Source of the DNA: Stenopsyche tienmushanensis
Lineage: Eukaryota; Arthropoda; Insecta; Trichoptera; Stenopsychidae
Reading direction: 5' to 3'
DNA length: 64,000 nucleotides
Assembly: GCA_008973525.1 (NCBI GenBank)
Contig: WACJ01000375.1
Coordinates: forward strand, 124,001 to 188,000
How positions within the stretch are numbered: position 1 is the stretch's first letter; every line of letters begins with the position of its first letter. Shown piece after piece: positions 24,339-35,200 of the stretch. Both the position numbers and the translations under genes were made by a program. The notes under the pieces were generated by a model. It saw only the letters and a list, made by a program, of their open reading frames with translations, had not been told where the DNA came from and did no database searches.

Positions 24339-26510
24339 TACAGTAGAATATTAATTATCTGGACCACGATTATCTGGACCTCAACGGTCCGGATTTTCGA
24401 TTATCCGGATTGTTGATTAGCACGTGGAGAATTGTGTTCACTTTTTTCACGTACGTAATGGATTACATATAACGAAGTTTATAAATTGTTTAATATCACA
24501 AGATGTAAGGTCAGAGCAAAAAGTTATGAAAAAATCAGGAAATACAGAACTTGAAGAGTGTATTTTTATGTGGTCCATACAAGGACTATTAACTGGACAG
24601 CCAATATCTGGTCCATTATTGTATGAATTGTCAATATTTTTTTAATAAAAAATTAAAAGAAGATTCCACATTTAAAGCAAATTCGAGCTGGCTTGAAAAA
24701 TTCAAAGAACGACATGGGAAAAACCTTTTTGCTGACATATCTTCAGCAAACACATTCGTTGACACATTGATGCTATTTGTGGAGAAGAAAGGATTCGATG
24801 AAGAATTTATATACAATGCTAATGAGACCAGCTTAAATTAGAAAAAAAACCACCCAATAAATCATTGGCATCAAGATGTGACTATACTTCACCTGGGTAC
24901 AAAACTAGTAAAGAATATGTCACTAGAATGGTGTGTGCAGCAGGTTGACACAGACTGCCACTACTTGTTATTGAAAAATAAAAAAACCTCAGATACTTTA
25001 AAAATATCAAAAGTCTTCCAGTTGAATATGATCATCAGAAAAAGCCTAGATGAATGGTGAAGTTTTTAAACGATGGTATGAAAAGCAACTCATATCCAAA
25101 GCGAAAAACATCAAAACTCCATAGATAAAAGAGGAAAAACATTATTATTACTAGACAACCGTCTCACCCATCTATAGAATGTTTAAAACAGATTGATGAA
25201 ACATTCAAACGTTTATATGGACTTTATACGGACGTTTATACGGACTTTTATGGAGACTTCTATATCGTTTTGTAGTCGCCGAACTGAGAGGGGCAACCTG
25301 AAAAAATGGCGAAACCACTCAGTCTCGAATTCGCTCGGGTAAGTTGTACGGTGACGGGGAGACACCCTTAGTTGGTGTAGGAGCAAATCCGAGATGCACT
25401 TAAGCGTCACGTATGTCTTCACCCTACCCCGGCAACGCCCTAGCAAGGAAAGGGGGGACTGGACTCCTTGTACTCCAGAAAGCCCTTTCCAGTAGAGTCA
25501 AAAAGGTCGTCTAGAGTAGTTTTCCACCATTTCCTTATGAAAACTACTCAGTCTTTACAAACCCCCCAAACTCCTTATCGAGACGTTCGCGAAAGTGTCT
25601 GTCAATACGTTCACTCAGGATACCCGTTGGGTGAGCGTTCAAAATAAAACTCGGTGGTAATGCTACCTTCAATATCGAGCGAATGAGGAGGTGAATGTAT
25701 GATACAGACGAAATGGATGTAACCCCTTCCTATGAATGGATATTGAAGAGGCCCATAGTTCTGTAGTGGACTGTCAGTGGCTGCACTATGATGATATGGA
25801 AATAAGACGCTTCGACGATTATTGCTAGCAGACGAATATAATGAAAAAACAGTTTTCAGCTTCCACAAGAAAATAAATTTAAAACACTTTTGTTACATCG
25901 CAACAGATTGAAATTCTGTAGATGTGTCAACTTTAAAAAAAATATATGGAACAAAATTCTGAAAAAATCTTTAGTAAGTTTCAGTAACGCGGTAGAACCT
26001 GACAGGAGACACAATAGCACAAATTTCTATATATGCTGATGTGACGAAAAAGATCTAACCGAGTGATTAAATTGCGAAACAAATTTTGAATGATGAGGAA
26101 TTAATTAAAGAAATATTTGCTTCAGAAGAACAATGTCGAGAAGAGAAAGAAGAGATTTGTAAGGAGGGAGATATTGGTCATATACGTTTTTCAGCTGAAG
26201 CTTTATAGTGTTTATATGTCAACATGAAATAGCCTAAAAGCCAAGAAGAATGTAATTCAGGACAACTTACATATCTTGAATATTTGCGATTTGGCGGTTT
26301 CTAAAAGAAGAGCTAGTTTAAAGCCAAAATCGAAAATTTAATTTTTAATAAAAAATAATTTATTATATTTGTATGAGGTCGGTAAATCTGAACAAATAAA
26401 AATTATTCATACTTTCTCTGTCTTTCCCTGTCAATTAAGATTATTTTCGATTATCTGGATTTTCGTTATTCGGACTACTTTCATCTCCAATTAATCGAGG
26501 TTCTACTATA
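24339..26510 (+). mobile_element. pogo/Tigger-like DNA transposon, decayed, with nested insertion
   Basis: Inverted ends (left CAGTAGAATATTAATTATC at 24341, right ATTAATCGAGGTTCTACTA ending 26508) are flanked by TA at 24339-24340 and 26509-26510. Broken plus-strand frames read as a Tigger transposase: the CENP-B-type helix-turn-helix part (LEECIFMWSIQGLL, QPISGPLLYE), then WLEKFKERHGKNLF, FIYNANETSLN (the usual NADET region), ISKVFQLNMII, and the stretch before TFKRLYG. Coding then stops at 25215 and resumes at 25801 with RRLLLADE. The gap is a retroposon. Stops and frameshifts make it inactive. A second fragment of the same family is at 42683-43415. Confidence 0.88.
25222..25793 (+). mobile_element. 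Retroposon with (ATG)n tail, copy 2, inserted in Tigger
   Basis: The 572-bp insertion is bounded by the 7-bp duplication ATATGGA at 25215-25221 and 25794-25800. The Tigger copy at 42683-43415 shows the uninterrupted site (at about 42930-42950), so insertion length and borders are defined by comparison. The right end is the tail GCACTATGATG. The left part has a GGACGTTTATACGGAC-like tandem run. It belongs to the family at 22814 and 43741. Confidence 0.88.
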
Positions 26511-26714
26511 TATGGAAATCAAACTTTTATCGTACTACGTATTTTAACTTAGACATAACAAAATTAATAATATTGAATAATGTGAAATTAATAATATTGA
26601 AATATGTGAAATTTAATGTACCACCACTTAGATTTAAAGTGCTCTCTGTAGAATTGCGATGAATTTTACAAGATATGCCTTTTTATTTTCTGTAATCAAA
26701 TAAAAATATAGTAC

Positions 26715-26842
26715 CTTTTCTGGGAACCAAGGAGTAACAAAGGGCATCTGGAAAGTATTGCTATATGAATGTAGCGTATCAAACGAGTCTGGAGACACGG
26801 CCCCAAGCATTGCAAAGACACCCCGGGAAAACTGGTTGCAAA
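26715..26842 (-). CDS. GluRI: AMPA-type ionotropic glutamate receptor, upstream ATD exon
   Basis: A 128-bp internal exon. On the minus strand the acceptor is a strong T-rich tract ending CTCTTTGCAG (AG at 26844-26843), and the donor GT is at 26714-26713. It starts with the last two bases of a split codon and ends in phase 0, which matches the phase-0 start of the exon at 14081. It encodes CNQFSRGVFAML, GAVSPDSFDTLHSYSNTF and MPFVTPWFPEK, segments highly characteristic of the amino-terminal domain of insect GluRI subunits. The preceding exon should end in the first base of a Val or Ile codon. I found no such exon up to position 64000, so the upstream intron is longer than 37 kb. Confidence 0.92.
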
Positions 26843-26891
26843 CTGCAAAGAGAAAAAAACACACATATAAATATATTAAATAGAAAGGAAA

Positions 26892-27305
26892 ATGTCGAGT
26901 AAAATTCAAATAGTTGATTTACGAGTAAATATTTACGATTTTTTTTTTCAATATTTACATAAAAGTGATCGAGCGGCGCTTAAATACAAATTGGACGGTG
27001 GGTTTCAACTAATGTGGCCGTATAGAACTAGTTTTTTTTTCGATTCATCACTCAATAAAGCACGTAGAAGATCCGCAGAAAGATCATACGAAGAGATGGA
27101 TATCCTATACGAAATTGAATATACAAATTTCAATCGACGTATTTGCCTACATGCCTGGAATAAAAATATAACTCGTCGAAATGCAATCGATTCTTTAGAT
27201 ATTCATAAGAAGAAAAATAAACATACACAAAGTCATCTCTCACATATTGAACCAAATAAATATTCCAATATCAAAGTAAAATATATTATATTCACATCAA
27301 GCTAG
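26892..27305 (+). other. Unidentified 137-codon open frame beside the receptor exon
   Basis: This is the longest open frame in the window outside recognised transposons. It lies on the strand opposite the receptor gene, 50 bp from its exon. The product is basic with a segment NKARRRSAERSYEEMDILYE and no membrane segment or known motif. No good promoter or poly(A) context stands out. In DNA this AT-rich a frame of this length is unusual but possible by chance. It may be a remnant belonging to the neighbouring Tc1-type element. Confidence 0.25.
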
Positions 27306-27373
27306 CAAGGTATTAAATGGTAATATTTGGATATAAAATTATTTTTGTCAATGCCTTCATAAAGGATTTTTAC

Positions 27374-27497
27374 TCCAAATTGGACGTTTTACAAACCATA
27401 TTGGACGTTTTTAAAATCAAGTTGAACGTTTACAAATCAAATTGGACGTTTAATAAAACAGATTGGACGTTTTACAAAATAAATTGGACGTTACAAA
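27374..27497 (+). repeat. Left terminal array of about six 21-24 bp units
   Basis: Units begin TTGGACGTTT or a one-base variant and are separated by A-rich spacers (for example near 27383, 27405, 27428, 27443, 27464 and 27485). They are the inverse of the units at 28287-28378. Confidence 0.85.
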
Positions 27498-27859
27498 TTT
27501 AATTAAACAAATGGAAAATGTACTAATTAGGTATTTATTTAAGTGTTTAAGTTAATAAGATTATTGATGAAAAAGTCTGTTGTTTACGCGTAAAGAAAAA
27601 ATGTTAACATTTTTTTTAAAATTTAAAATCATAATCCCGCACTGTTGCTTAATAGCGGAGCTAAATCGGCGGCTGTGCAGTATAAGAAAAGCAAAAATAC
27701 AAAAGAAGAAATACAAAAAAAAACAATCATAGAATCAAAGAAGATTATATGTAACAGCAAAAGAAAACAGAAAAATGATGCGATACAGAATAAAAAAAAT
27801 ATGTAAAACAAAAGATCAAAGATATAATTATGTAATTTGAACATAAATACATAATTTAA

Positions 27860-28215
27860 TTTTTTTTTTGCGGCAGCTGCTGGTAATTTCATACACATAT
27901 TCATGAAATATTTGTAGCAATATTTAGAAATTATGGTTGCAATAGACTCATTTATTAGATCTTCCAACTTTAGAGTGTTTGTTGGATCAGCTAATAAATT
28001 CCTAGCAGAAAATTTCACTTTCAAAAATACCTCTTCGATAGGATTCATCATTAGTAGTAGAATATGGTGGTAAAAAAAATAGTGTATTACCTGATTGTTC
28101 AATAAGTTCACGCACTTCTTGAGTGTACTGAATGCTTGCATTGTCCAAAATTAACCATACCGCATTTAAATTTTTTTCTGCTAGTTTTTCAAATAAGAAT
28201 ATATGATTTGGGCAG
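27860..28215 (-). pseudogene. Tc1/IS630-type transposase, C-terminal catalytic part, frameshifted
   Basis: The first frame carries the second catalytic Asp in VWLILDNASIQYT (Asp codon at about 28145-28143) followed by FFLPPYS. After a frameshift near 28050 the second frame carries MNPIEEVFLKVK with the third acidic residue at about 28034, then a C-terminal helix. This is the DDE superfamily arrangement of IS630/Tc1/mariner enzymes. The N-terminal DNA-binding part and the first Asp are not visible, and the frameshift separates the catalytic residues, so it is inactive. Confidence 0.8.
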
Positions 28216-28286
28216 GTATTCACTCTGACGGTATATGTAGTACGAATATGAATATATTTTTTTAAATTCCAACTTTTTATAAAATA

Positions 28287-28378
28287 CAATAAAGCGTCCA
28301 ATTTGTTTTGTAAAACGTCTAATCTGATTTGTTAAACGTCCGATTCGATTTATAAAGCGTCCAGTTTTATTTGTAAAA
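28287..28378 (-). repeat. Right terminal array of about four units
   Basis: AAAGCGTCC / AAACGTCC motifs at about 28292, 28313, 28335 and 28357 are spaced about 22 bp apart and are inverse to the left array. See the enclosing element. Confidence 0.85.
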
Positions 28379-29261
28379 ACCTGAAACTCATAAATAAGCT
28401 TGTACAACATGGCATTTGATTCATCGAATCATTGATTTTTTTCTATCAGTTTTAGTGTGATTTTTTTTTTATTTCCGTGTTTTTCGCTTGACAGTTCACT
28501 ATAACCCAAGCTTTTTTGCCTTGGGAGCTACTTTTCTATTTAAAATGGTTTTGGATCGATTTCTAGTATGATTCTTATAGAAAATGTATATAAGTTGGTT
28601 TTTTTCCTTTCGTCAAACTTAAAAATATTTATTTTAAATGCGAAATATTATTAGATAAATTTGTGCTTACAAAATAATTAAAATTTAACATTTTCGTATA
28701 TTTCACAGAAATAGGATTTTCATATATAAAAAAAAATAGTGATATCCCATTGTTTTTCTCATAAAATTAAATGAAGACAATATATTGTATATATTTTTAA
28801 TAGGTTTTCTATGTCAAAGAAGATCTGAAGATGGAGTGGGAATATTATTTTAAGATATACTCGTATTTAAGTATTGCTGCATTTTATAAGTGTTTCTCTT
28901 ATTTCAATTGAATATATTAAATTAATCGAGTAGATTGAATTAATGGTTACAAAACGGTCAACTATATATATTTATTTTAATACTTCTAATCTCACAGTTC
29001 CAGCATATCGAAAACGATCGACTATATTATTATGCCAAATTATTTTTTTATTGGCTGTATTTATTTAAAAATTGAGTTGCTAAGCACATCACACCGAGAT
29101 TTGAATCATATGACTACAATCGCTATGTGGGAAAAGTTGAAAATATGATTTTTACTTGGATTTTAGATCAAAGTCATAATTTATATATACAAATATGATG
29201 TTGAAGAGAGCTGGTGAAATGATTGTGTTTTTATTTTTTTAATAATTTCCTATATATTTTT
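28379..29261. other. AT-rich intronic sequence, nothing recognised
   Basis: No repeat partner or coding signal. Confidence 0.4.
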
Positions 29262-29695
29262 GTCTTGGTATAATAGCTTAAACTCTAGACTCTTATTATA
29301 AAGGTTCGGGTTTAAATCCAAATTGTGGAAACAAATTTCACCGTACCAACAAATTAGGGAGATCCGAAATATTAATATTTCCGATCGATTGTCTCAATTC
29401 AGATTTACCCTGATTTCCTGGATTTGAAAAAAAAGTAAATATTGAAGTGATTAATAGTCCTTTAGGGACGGCCGTAATTGAATTTACAACAATAATTAAA
29501 TTGTCATTTAAATATAATGATAATTTTACTACTCACTCATAGATTGTCTTCTCTACTATTTAAAATTATAATTCAAATAATCTACTTCTTAATTTACCAC
29601 ATGTGGAAGGCAAATGAATTATCACTACATGAAAAACCCTTTTCCTAGTAAAGTCTTCTATGGAAATCGCCTACGTTCGACAACGGATATGACAC
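29262..29695 (+). mobile_element. tRNA-derived SINE, copy B
   Basis: It is colinear with copy A at 2696-3125 over its whole length. Landmarks are TTGGTATAATAG (decayed A box) near 29265, GTTCGGGTTTAAATCC (decayed B box), the CCTGATTTCCTGGATTTGAA block near 29410, ACTCACTCATAGATTG, and the end GGATATGACAC. Promoter boxes are mutated, so it is probably silent. Confidence 0.85.
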
Positions 29696-30585
29696 TTAAA
29701 GAAAAAGAAAAACGTTTTTCAATTAAAATATAATGTAAACGTAAAGGCGAGTGTCATAAGCCCTCATAAAGCCCTCAATCGAGACTAAGGTGCCACTTGT
29801 TTTTATAAAACTAACGGTACAAGTTGAATTATTAAAATAAAAATACTATAATAAGATCAATCGATATCGATATATAAGAAATGTTTGTGCCAGTTTGATG
29901 TATTATGATTTTATTTTTTACTACTATGTTTATTCATTTTATGTCTTTTTATTTTATATATTGATTTTATTAATGTATTGGCAAGAAATTCATCTCATAG
30001 TATATTTGTACAAACATAAAGATATATATGTGTTTTCTTAGTTTCAGACAAAATGGCGATTCTTGCGAACTTTTGTAAGAAAAAGTATCCGTTGGGAGCA
30101 AATAAGAAAGGTTCGGTCAACACAGTTAATTTGTCTGTTAACACGTAACTATTCAATGAATTGTGGCAGGGAAAAGAACCTCTTAAACCATATAGCCATG
30201 TTAAGTCTGCTACTATTAAACCCTTCGATTACATTTGAACAACGCCCATTACCTTTTTGCTATTGGTTTTTGCTATTCTTTATCTTATTCAATTAACAAA
30301 TTATTCAAGATTTATCGGCATCCACTTATTTTAAGTAAATGCTATTATTCAATGTTTTTAAATATTAGATTAGCGCATGAGAATGACTTGTTCAGTTTCA
30401 TATACTCATCGACAAAAACATTCGTCTCCAATCACATTGCTAATATTTCATTTGTATAATTAGCTTTGCGAGAACATGAGCCATAACAAAACACAAAATT
30501 GTAAATAAATCAATTTAGACTTGGCACAACAACTTAAAGACTCTCATACAATTACAAATTGATAACATCTACATAAATTCCATTG
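29696..30585. other. AT-rich intronic sequence, nothing recognised
   Basis: Two overlapping open frames of 74-77 codons (30063-30459) have no motif. No repeat partner. Confidence 0.4.
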
Positions 30586-31503
30586 TTAAGGCGTCTTCTC
30601 ACTTTACAAATTTAAAAAAATTGATTTTAATTTTTTTTTAAATTTTGAAAGTACATATCTTCAAAAATGCTATATCGAAATTTCATAAAGATCGGACGAG
30701 TCTAACTACATTTTTTGGGCGACCGTTAGGTGACTACCTGAGAGCACCATGATATTCAGACTCATGGTGCAAGTACAAGAAAGTGGTAAAAAACAATAAG
30801 ATAGAAACTTTTAAACATCCTCTTGCTCTAGCTGAGGATGTTCACGAGGTTTTGAAACCGATTTATGAAGATCTTCGGAGGAAATACCCAAAATAACAAC
30901 GAGTGTTTCAACAGCTGTGTCTGGGCAGTTTTTCTGCAACCAAAACTTTAAACGCGTTTATCTCAAAATAAGGTTTTCCGGTGGCTTGTTGATGAAATTT
31001 CGGAAACTATCCGGCCGATTGTCATGAAATTTAAATGACATATTCTTCATAGTTATGGCTATAGCGCATATCATCAGATTTTTGAAATTTTGATTTTAAG
31101 TAATTTTTTTTTACAAAAAACTGCAAAAAAAACGCGTTTTTTTTTTCTTTTTCGAAAAACGTGTGCCATTTTGTTATTTTCGCGAATATCAAAAATCTGA
31201 TGATATGGGCTATAGCCACTAATATACTGAATCTAAAACTGTTTTATTTTTTTGTTTCAAATGACCCATCTCGGAGATACCATCAACAAGCCACGAACAT
31301 AACATTTCTACACGGGTTTTTCGATGCTACTGTTTTGTTATAATAATTATTCAAAAAAATAAAAATAAATTTTTTTCATGTACTTGAAAGATTTGTTTAT
31401 TACATAAGATCCATTTTATCTTATAATTTTTAGCGAAAATCCTCGAAAAAAAATCGTGAAAATAGCCTATTTTTGAGGCGCCTAAAGTGAGAAGACGACT
31501 TAA
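30586..31503. mobile_element. TTAA-flanked DNA transposon, copy 3 (complete, inverted relative to copy 2)
   Basis: The 910-bp element has ends GGCGTCTTCTCACTTTA at 30590 and the inverse at 31499, flanked by TTAA at 30586-30589 and 31500-31503. It is highly similar to copy 2, including the foldback centre and the DSWCKY transposase fragment, here on the plus strand at 30759-30896 (46 codons to a stop). Just upstream of that fragment this copy has a small deletion relative to copy 2. Confidence 0.9.
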
Positions 31504-31519
31504 GCTCTAGCAAGAGCTG

Positions 31520-31846
31520 GTGGCTCCGGGGGCGCTCTCTTTCATATATCGTAGACGGAGTGTCCTATTGACTGATAACAAACTTCTCCTGTTTCAGATA
31601 GTCATTCGTCCAGAGTTCATATGCGCGGCGCCTGTCTGGAGTAATGCATCTCAATCAAACATTTCAAAGCCGCAAGTCGTGCAAAATATGGCGCTAAACA
31701 TCGCGCACAAAACCGCTCCGTTCATTAATTTGAAAAGGCTTCATAGAGCAATAAAATTGCCCGACGTCAAAGAATATATTTACAGACTCACTAAATACTT
31801 TTATGTTAAGATTCTTCTTATTCCAACCCCCTCGTATCGTCCCTAG
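31520..31846 (+). pseudogene. Jockey-like LINE fragment, C-terminal end of RT
   Basis: An open frame of 108 codons reads LLLFQIVIRPEFICAAPVWS, NISKPQVVQNMALNIA and LHRAIKLPDVKEYIYRL. This is the region after the RT catalytic core in Jockey-clade elements (the usual K..L....IRP...YA..VW, then Q..QN..LR). It starts within 20 bp of the right end of the TTAA element. No other part of the LINE is nearby, so it is a 5'-truncated or broken copy. Confidence 0.78.
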
Positions 31847-31884
31847 GCAACTACAGCAACGACGGCAGACATTTTAGATATGTT

Positions 31885-32290
31885 TGTAACGTTGAGGCGG
31901 TGGCGCTCTCGGGGGCAGAGTCCCCGAACAGCTCCCCGCCCTCATGTGCTCGTCGGGATCCGTTCTTCTATCGGGTTGTGATGTTGCTGGACGAACGGAC
32001 GGGAATAGACGGGCGTTGAATAGAAAGACTCTTCTTTAAATAACTATTTATTCCATACGAGAGAGAGAGAGAGAGAGATAGAGAGAGATCAAGGCTAACC
32101 AACGACTCTCTCGAAGAGAGATGTAAGATGTCGCTGTTAACAGCGTTACTACGTGGGGATGGTAATCGCGCACGCTATATGTGTATAAGATGTTCAAAGA
32201 CATCTTATTTAAAAATGTAAAGTAAGCGATATGAGTCCTCATTATTGAGCGACATGTGTGCAAGGTGGTGTGAATGTGTGACGTAAGAAC
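31885..32290 (-). mobile_element. LTR-like sequence, possible solo or broken LTR
   Basis: The left edge TGTAACGTTGAGGCGG mirrors the start of the intact LTR pair at 58405 (TGTAACG), and both have a block like GACT...TTTATT, which on the minus strand places AATAAA in the R region. The DNA at 31885-32030 is far less AT-rich than its flanks. The sequence beyond 31884 does not start with TGG, so this is not a 5' LTR beside a primer site. The right end is uncertain: ACA occurs at 32254 and 32291, neither with a convincing duplication. Confidence 0.45.
32051..32088. repeat. (GA)n microsatellite
   Basis: A GAGAGAGAG run, interrupted once by GATA. Confidence 0.9.
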
Positions 32291-35200
32291 AAACGGTTGA
32301 ATGGGTTGTATTAAGTATTGTATTTATTTAGTTTATAGTAAGGAATTTATTTCACAATGAGGTTTACACAAGCCATTTTTCCTCTATTATATATTATTTT
32401 TATGATAAATAAAATATATTAGTTGTTAGAATTTAGCTTGTAATTAGGACAAGGGTATGAATCCAAAACCTAAAAATGTTTATAAATGTAAAATTTCGTG
32501 TAATATACACTTTTATTTTGTAAAATATATATTCAATAAAGATCAATTAAATAAAAATTTAAAAATAAATAAGTTCAAAAATAAAAAAAATCCTTGAAAA
32601 TAAAATAAAAAAGGGCCTCGATATTCGGCTGAGGGCAGTGCCCACTTTAAACATTAAACAATCGTTAATTGGACACATTCCTTTAAAATATATTATCCAA
32701 ATGTAAACACAATTATTTCATTCATTAGAATGCAGTATTATCCAATAATCTGGAAATAAGAATAGCAATAAATACATAACATGCAGGTTTATTAGCGTAA
32801 TTTCATCGCTAACTCAATTATTCAAGAAAATAATATTGAGCAGGCTGGGTGAGTATAGCACAGATCGTAATATGAAAAAAAGCTCGTATTCCACAAAATC
32901 AACCCACGGTCCATCAGCTGATCAGATTGAACGAACAATGAATCACCAGCTTTGACTCTTCAACGTCAAGAAGTCTTTCAATTTAGTCTGATATGACGCT
33001 CTGATTCATATGTTGTCTATGCGAAGTTGAAAAAAAGAAGTACGATTAAAGTAAATCAGTAATAACGATGTTGTAATTATACATGTAATTTGTGCATGGC
33101 ACGAACAGAAATTCATGTTCTCTTGATATTGTAGCCGGTATAAAAGAAGTTAACATGTTATATAATAGGTTGTCGAATGTCATATAAAACAATGTTTAGT
33201 GTTTGAAAGTAGGGTATTGTCTGATATCGTCTTCGTTCTTGGAGATTATCTAAAGGTTTCCCTGCGGGTCATTTACATAATACGAGCCCTTATCGTAACA
33301 AGTGCCAAATATTGCTTTTCATACAAATGTCACCCTTATAGAAAAAATAATAAAGTTTTAGGTATAGATATCATCAGGCATGCAGTCAACAGAATAAATT
33401 GTCACGGATACGACACAAATATTATGTGATATGAAAGACACGAATAATTCATCAAATGGTGTTGAATTGGCTCTTTTTCTCGAATATTATTATGATAAAT
33501 ACAAAATAAAGTGAGTCGGTGAGGTCTCAAAGGAAGAGTTCATGTTCCTGGATGTGGATCTTTGCAACATTCATTCATTGGAATTCTTACGTTTTCATAT
33601 GAATGAGGGAAGGATATAAAATGTAATGGCATATTGCAAGTACGAAATTTGTACGGTTCAACGGGTTTTCATACGGCTTGAAAGTGATTCAATTATTAAT
33701 AAAGCACCTGCTGTTTGAAGTCGGCTATATGTAATAACAGTTATTATTGCTTTGTAGATAACCTTAGTTTGATGTATAAAATCAAACCCTTAATAAATTA
33801 CTCTATTATATATGTTCACGTTCTATTAAATCAGGCCCCGGCAATTTTTTGAATTACGCTCTTCATTTTTGTATATAATTTACTTTTTTACATTTGCGAC
33901 AGATTACCACTGAATATAAACTAATTTTTATATTTCATAAAAAAAATGATTTAAAAAATTGAAAAGAATAATCATAATGACTTATATCGTTATTAATATT
34001 TATGGATTGCAATTTTTTTATTTACTTCTAATTTTATTACCTACCCCTCGCATAAATGCTATTCGTTATAATTTTTTGGTAATTTCTTCGCATACATATC
34101 TTAAAATATAACCAATAATTGGGTCAGAATCACATTAAAGTTCAATTGATTTGGAATTAATAAATACGTCTATTCATTCATCTACATTAGATATACATTC
34201 AACCAATCAACCCAAATAAACCTAATCCTAGCTATGAGCTTTAGTTTCTTCAGCCGCTTTTAAAAAAAATGATTGAAAGACGAATTGATAAAAATAGTTA
34301 AATTATTTTTATGTCCGTAATTAATAAATATGGTGTAAAGCTAAAGCTGTGCAAATAAGTATTATGCAAATCAAGGTAGAGATTGTTTAGTTCTTTTTTT
34401 TTAATATAAACACTTAATGAGCCGGAAGTACTAAATGGGGTAATTTAAGAGCCGCGTGCTATGAGATGAGGGCGTCGTTTGGGTACTCACATCAAGCACT
34501 TATTGAAACGATCAAAATTAACACAACTTTTTCAATACATTTTTAACTAGACAATATAAACACTTTTACACTTTTATGGCATAATTTTGTAGGATGATAG
34601 TTATAAATAATTTCTTCTTAGATATGTTGATGAAAAAAATTGAACCAATGTATTTTTTAAAACTACATTTAAATTTCTTATTCTATTTTGACACTATATT
34701 TATAAAATGGATAATAAATCAAAGCCCTGCTCGGGAGGAGAGGGAGATAATCTCAGATCTACCATCATTGGAAAAGGCGTGCACAGTAAGTCTGCAGTTT
34801 TATACGAGTAAAGTCTCTTTCTCCCCCGTCACTTTTGTAAGGGCCCATCGTTGAAATGTCGCAGCTAGGCTTTCTCTTTGTTAAGGCTCCAAATAAACTC
34901 TTGAATTGATAAAGCCATTATAAAATGTCGATGTCTTCAAAAATGTTGTATTAGTGTAGACATTCGTTTTGAAAGTAAAGTAAATATCACATCTGCACGA
35001 CACCATTTTAATCGTCCCCGTATTATCACTATTTTTAATTTTACTTAGATATTTCTAATTTTAAAAATATTCACAAAATACAATAGATTAAGCGTTTTTT
35101 TTTGGAGATGAACATTTTTTATAAGATGCTAAATTTGAATTAAGACGATTGATCAGAAATATTAATACTTCTAAGCAAATTTTTTTTTTGCAAGATTGAA

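Larger units (their letters stand above)
14082..26714 (-). other. 12.6-kb intron between the two receptor exons
   Basis: The intron is bounded by the donor at 26714-26713 and the acceptor AG at 14083-14082. It holds a TTAA-flanked element, a broken Mutator-like transposase, a hAT-type element within another repeat, a retroposon copy, and a Tigger element carrying a second retroposon. The remaining stretches (14082-14797, 15724-16826, 17336-18330, 18561-19040, 20196-22813, 23346-24338) are AT-rich with no recognised content. One short sequence, GTGTTATTCATTTTTAAAAT, occurs near 14418 and 21378, each time followed by a variant of ACCCTGT. Confidence 0.8.
27374..28378 (-). mobile_element. Tc1/IS630-type element with tandem-repeat inverted ends
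   Basis: Six imperfect units of ATTGGACGTTTTACAAA (period about 21-24 bp) at 27374-27497 are matched by four units in inverse orientation at 28287-28378. Between them lies a minus-strand Tc1/IS630-type transposase remnant. Inverted ends plus a central transposase define a DNA transposon whose termini consist of short direct repeats. Exact ends and the expected TA duplication could not be fixed. Confidence 0.75.

Noticed and set aside
27374..27497. CRISPR-like array of short spaced repeats
   Set aside because: Units are degenerate, spacers are A-rich and near identical, the array is inverted on the other side of a transposase, and the genome is eukaryotic.
32051..32088. GA-rich run as a functional element
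   Set aside because: Ordinary interrupted microsatellite.
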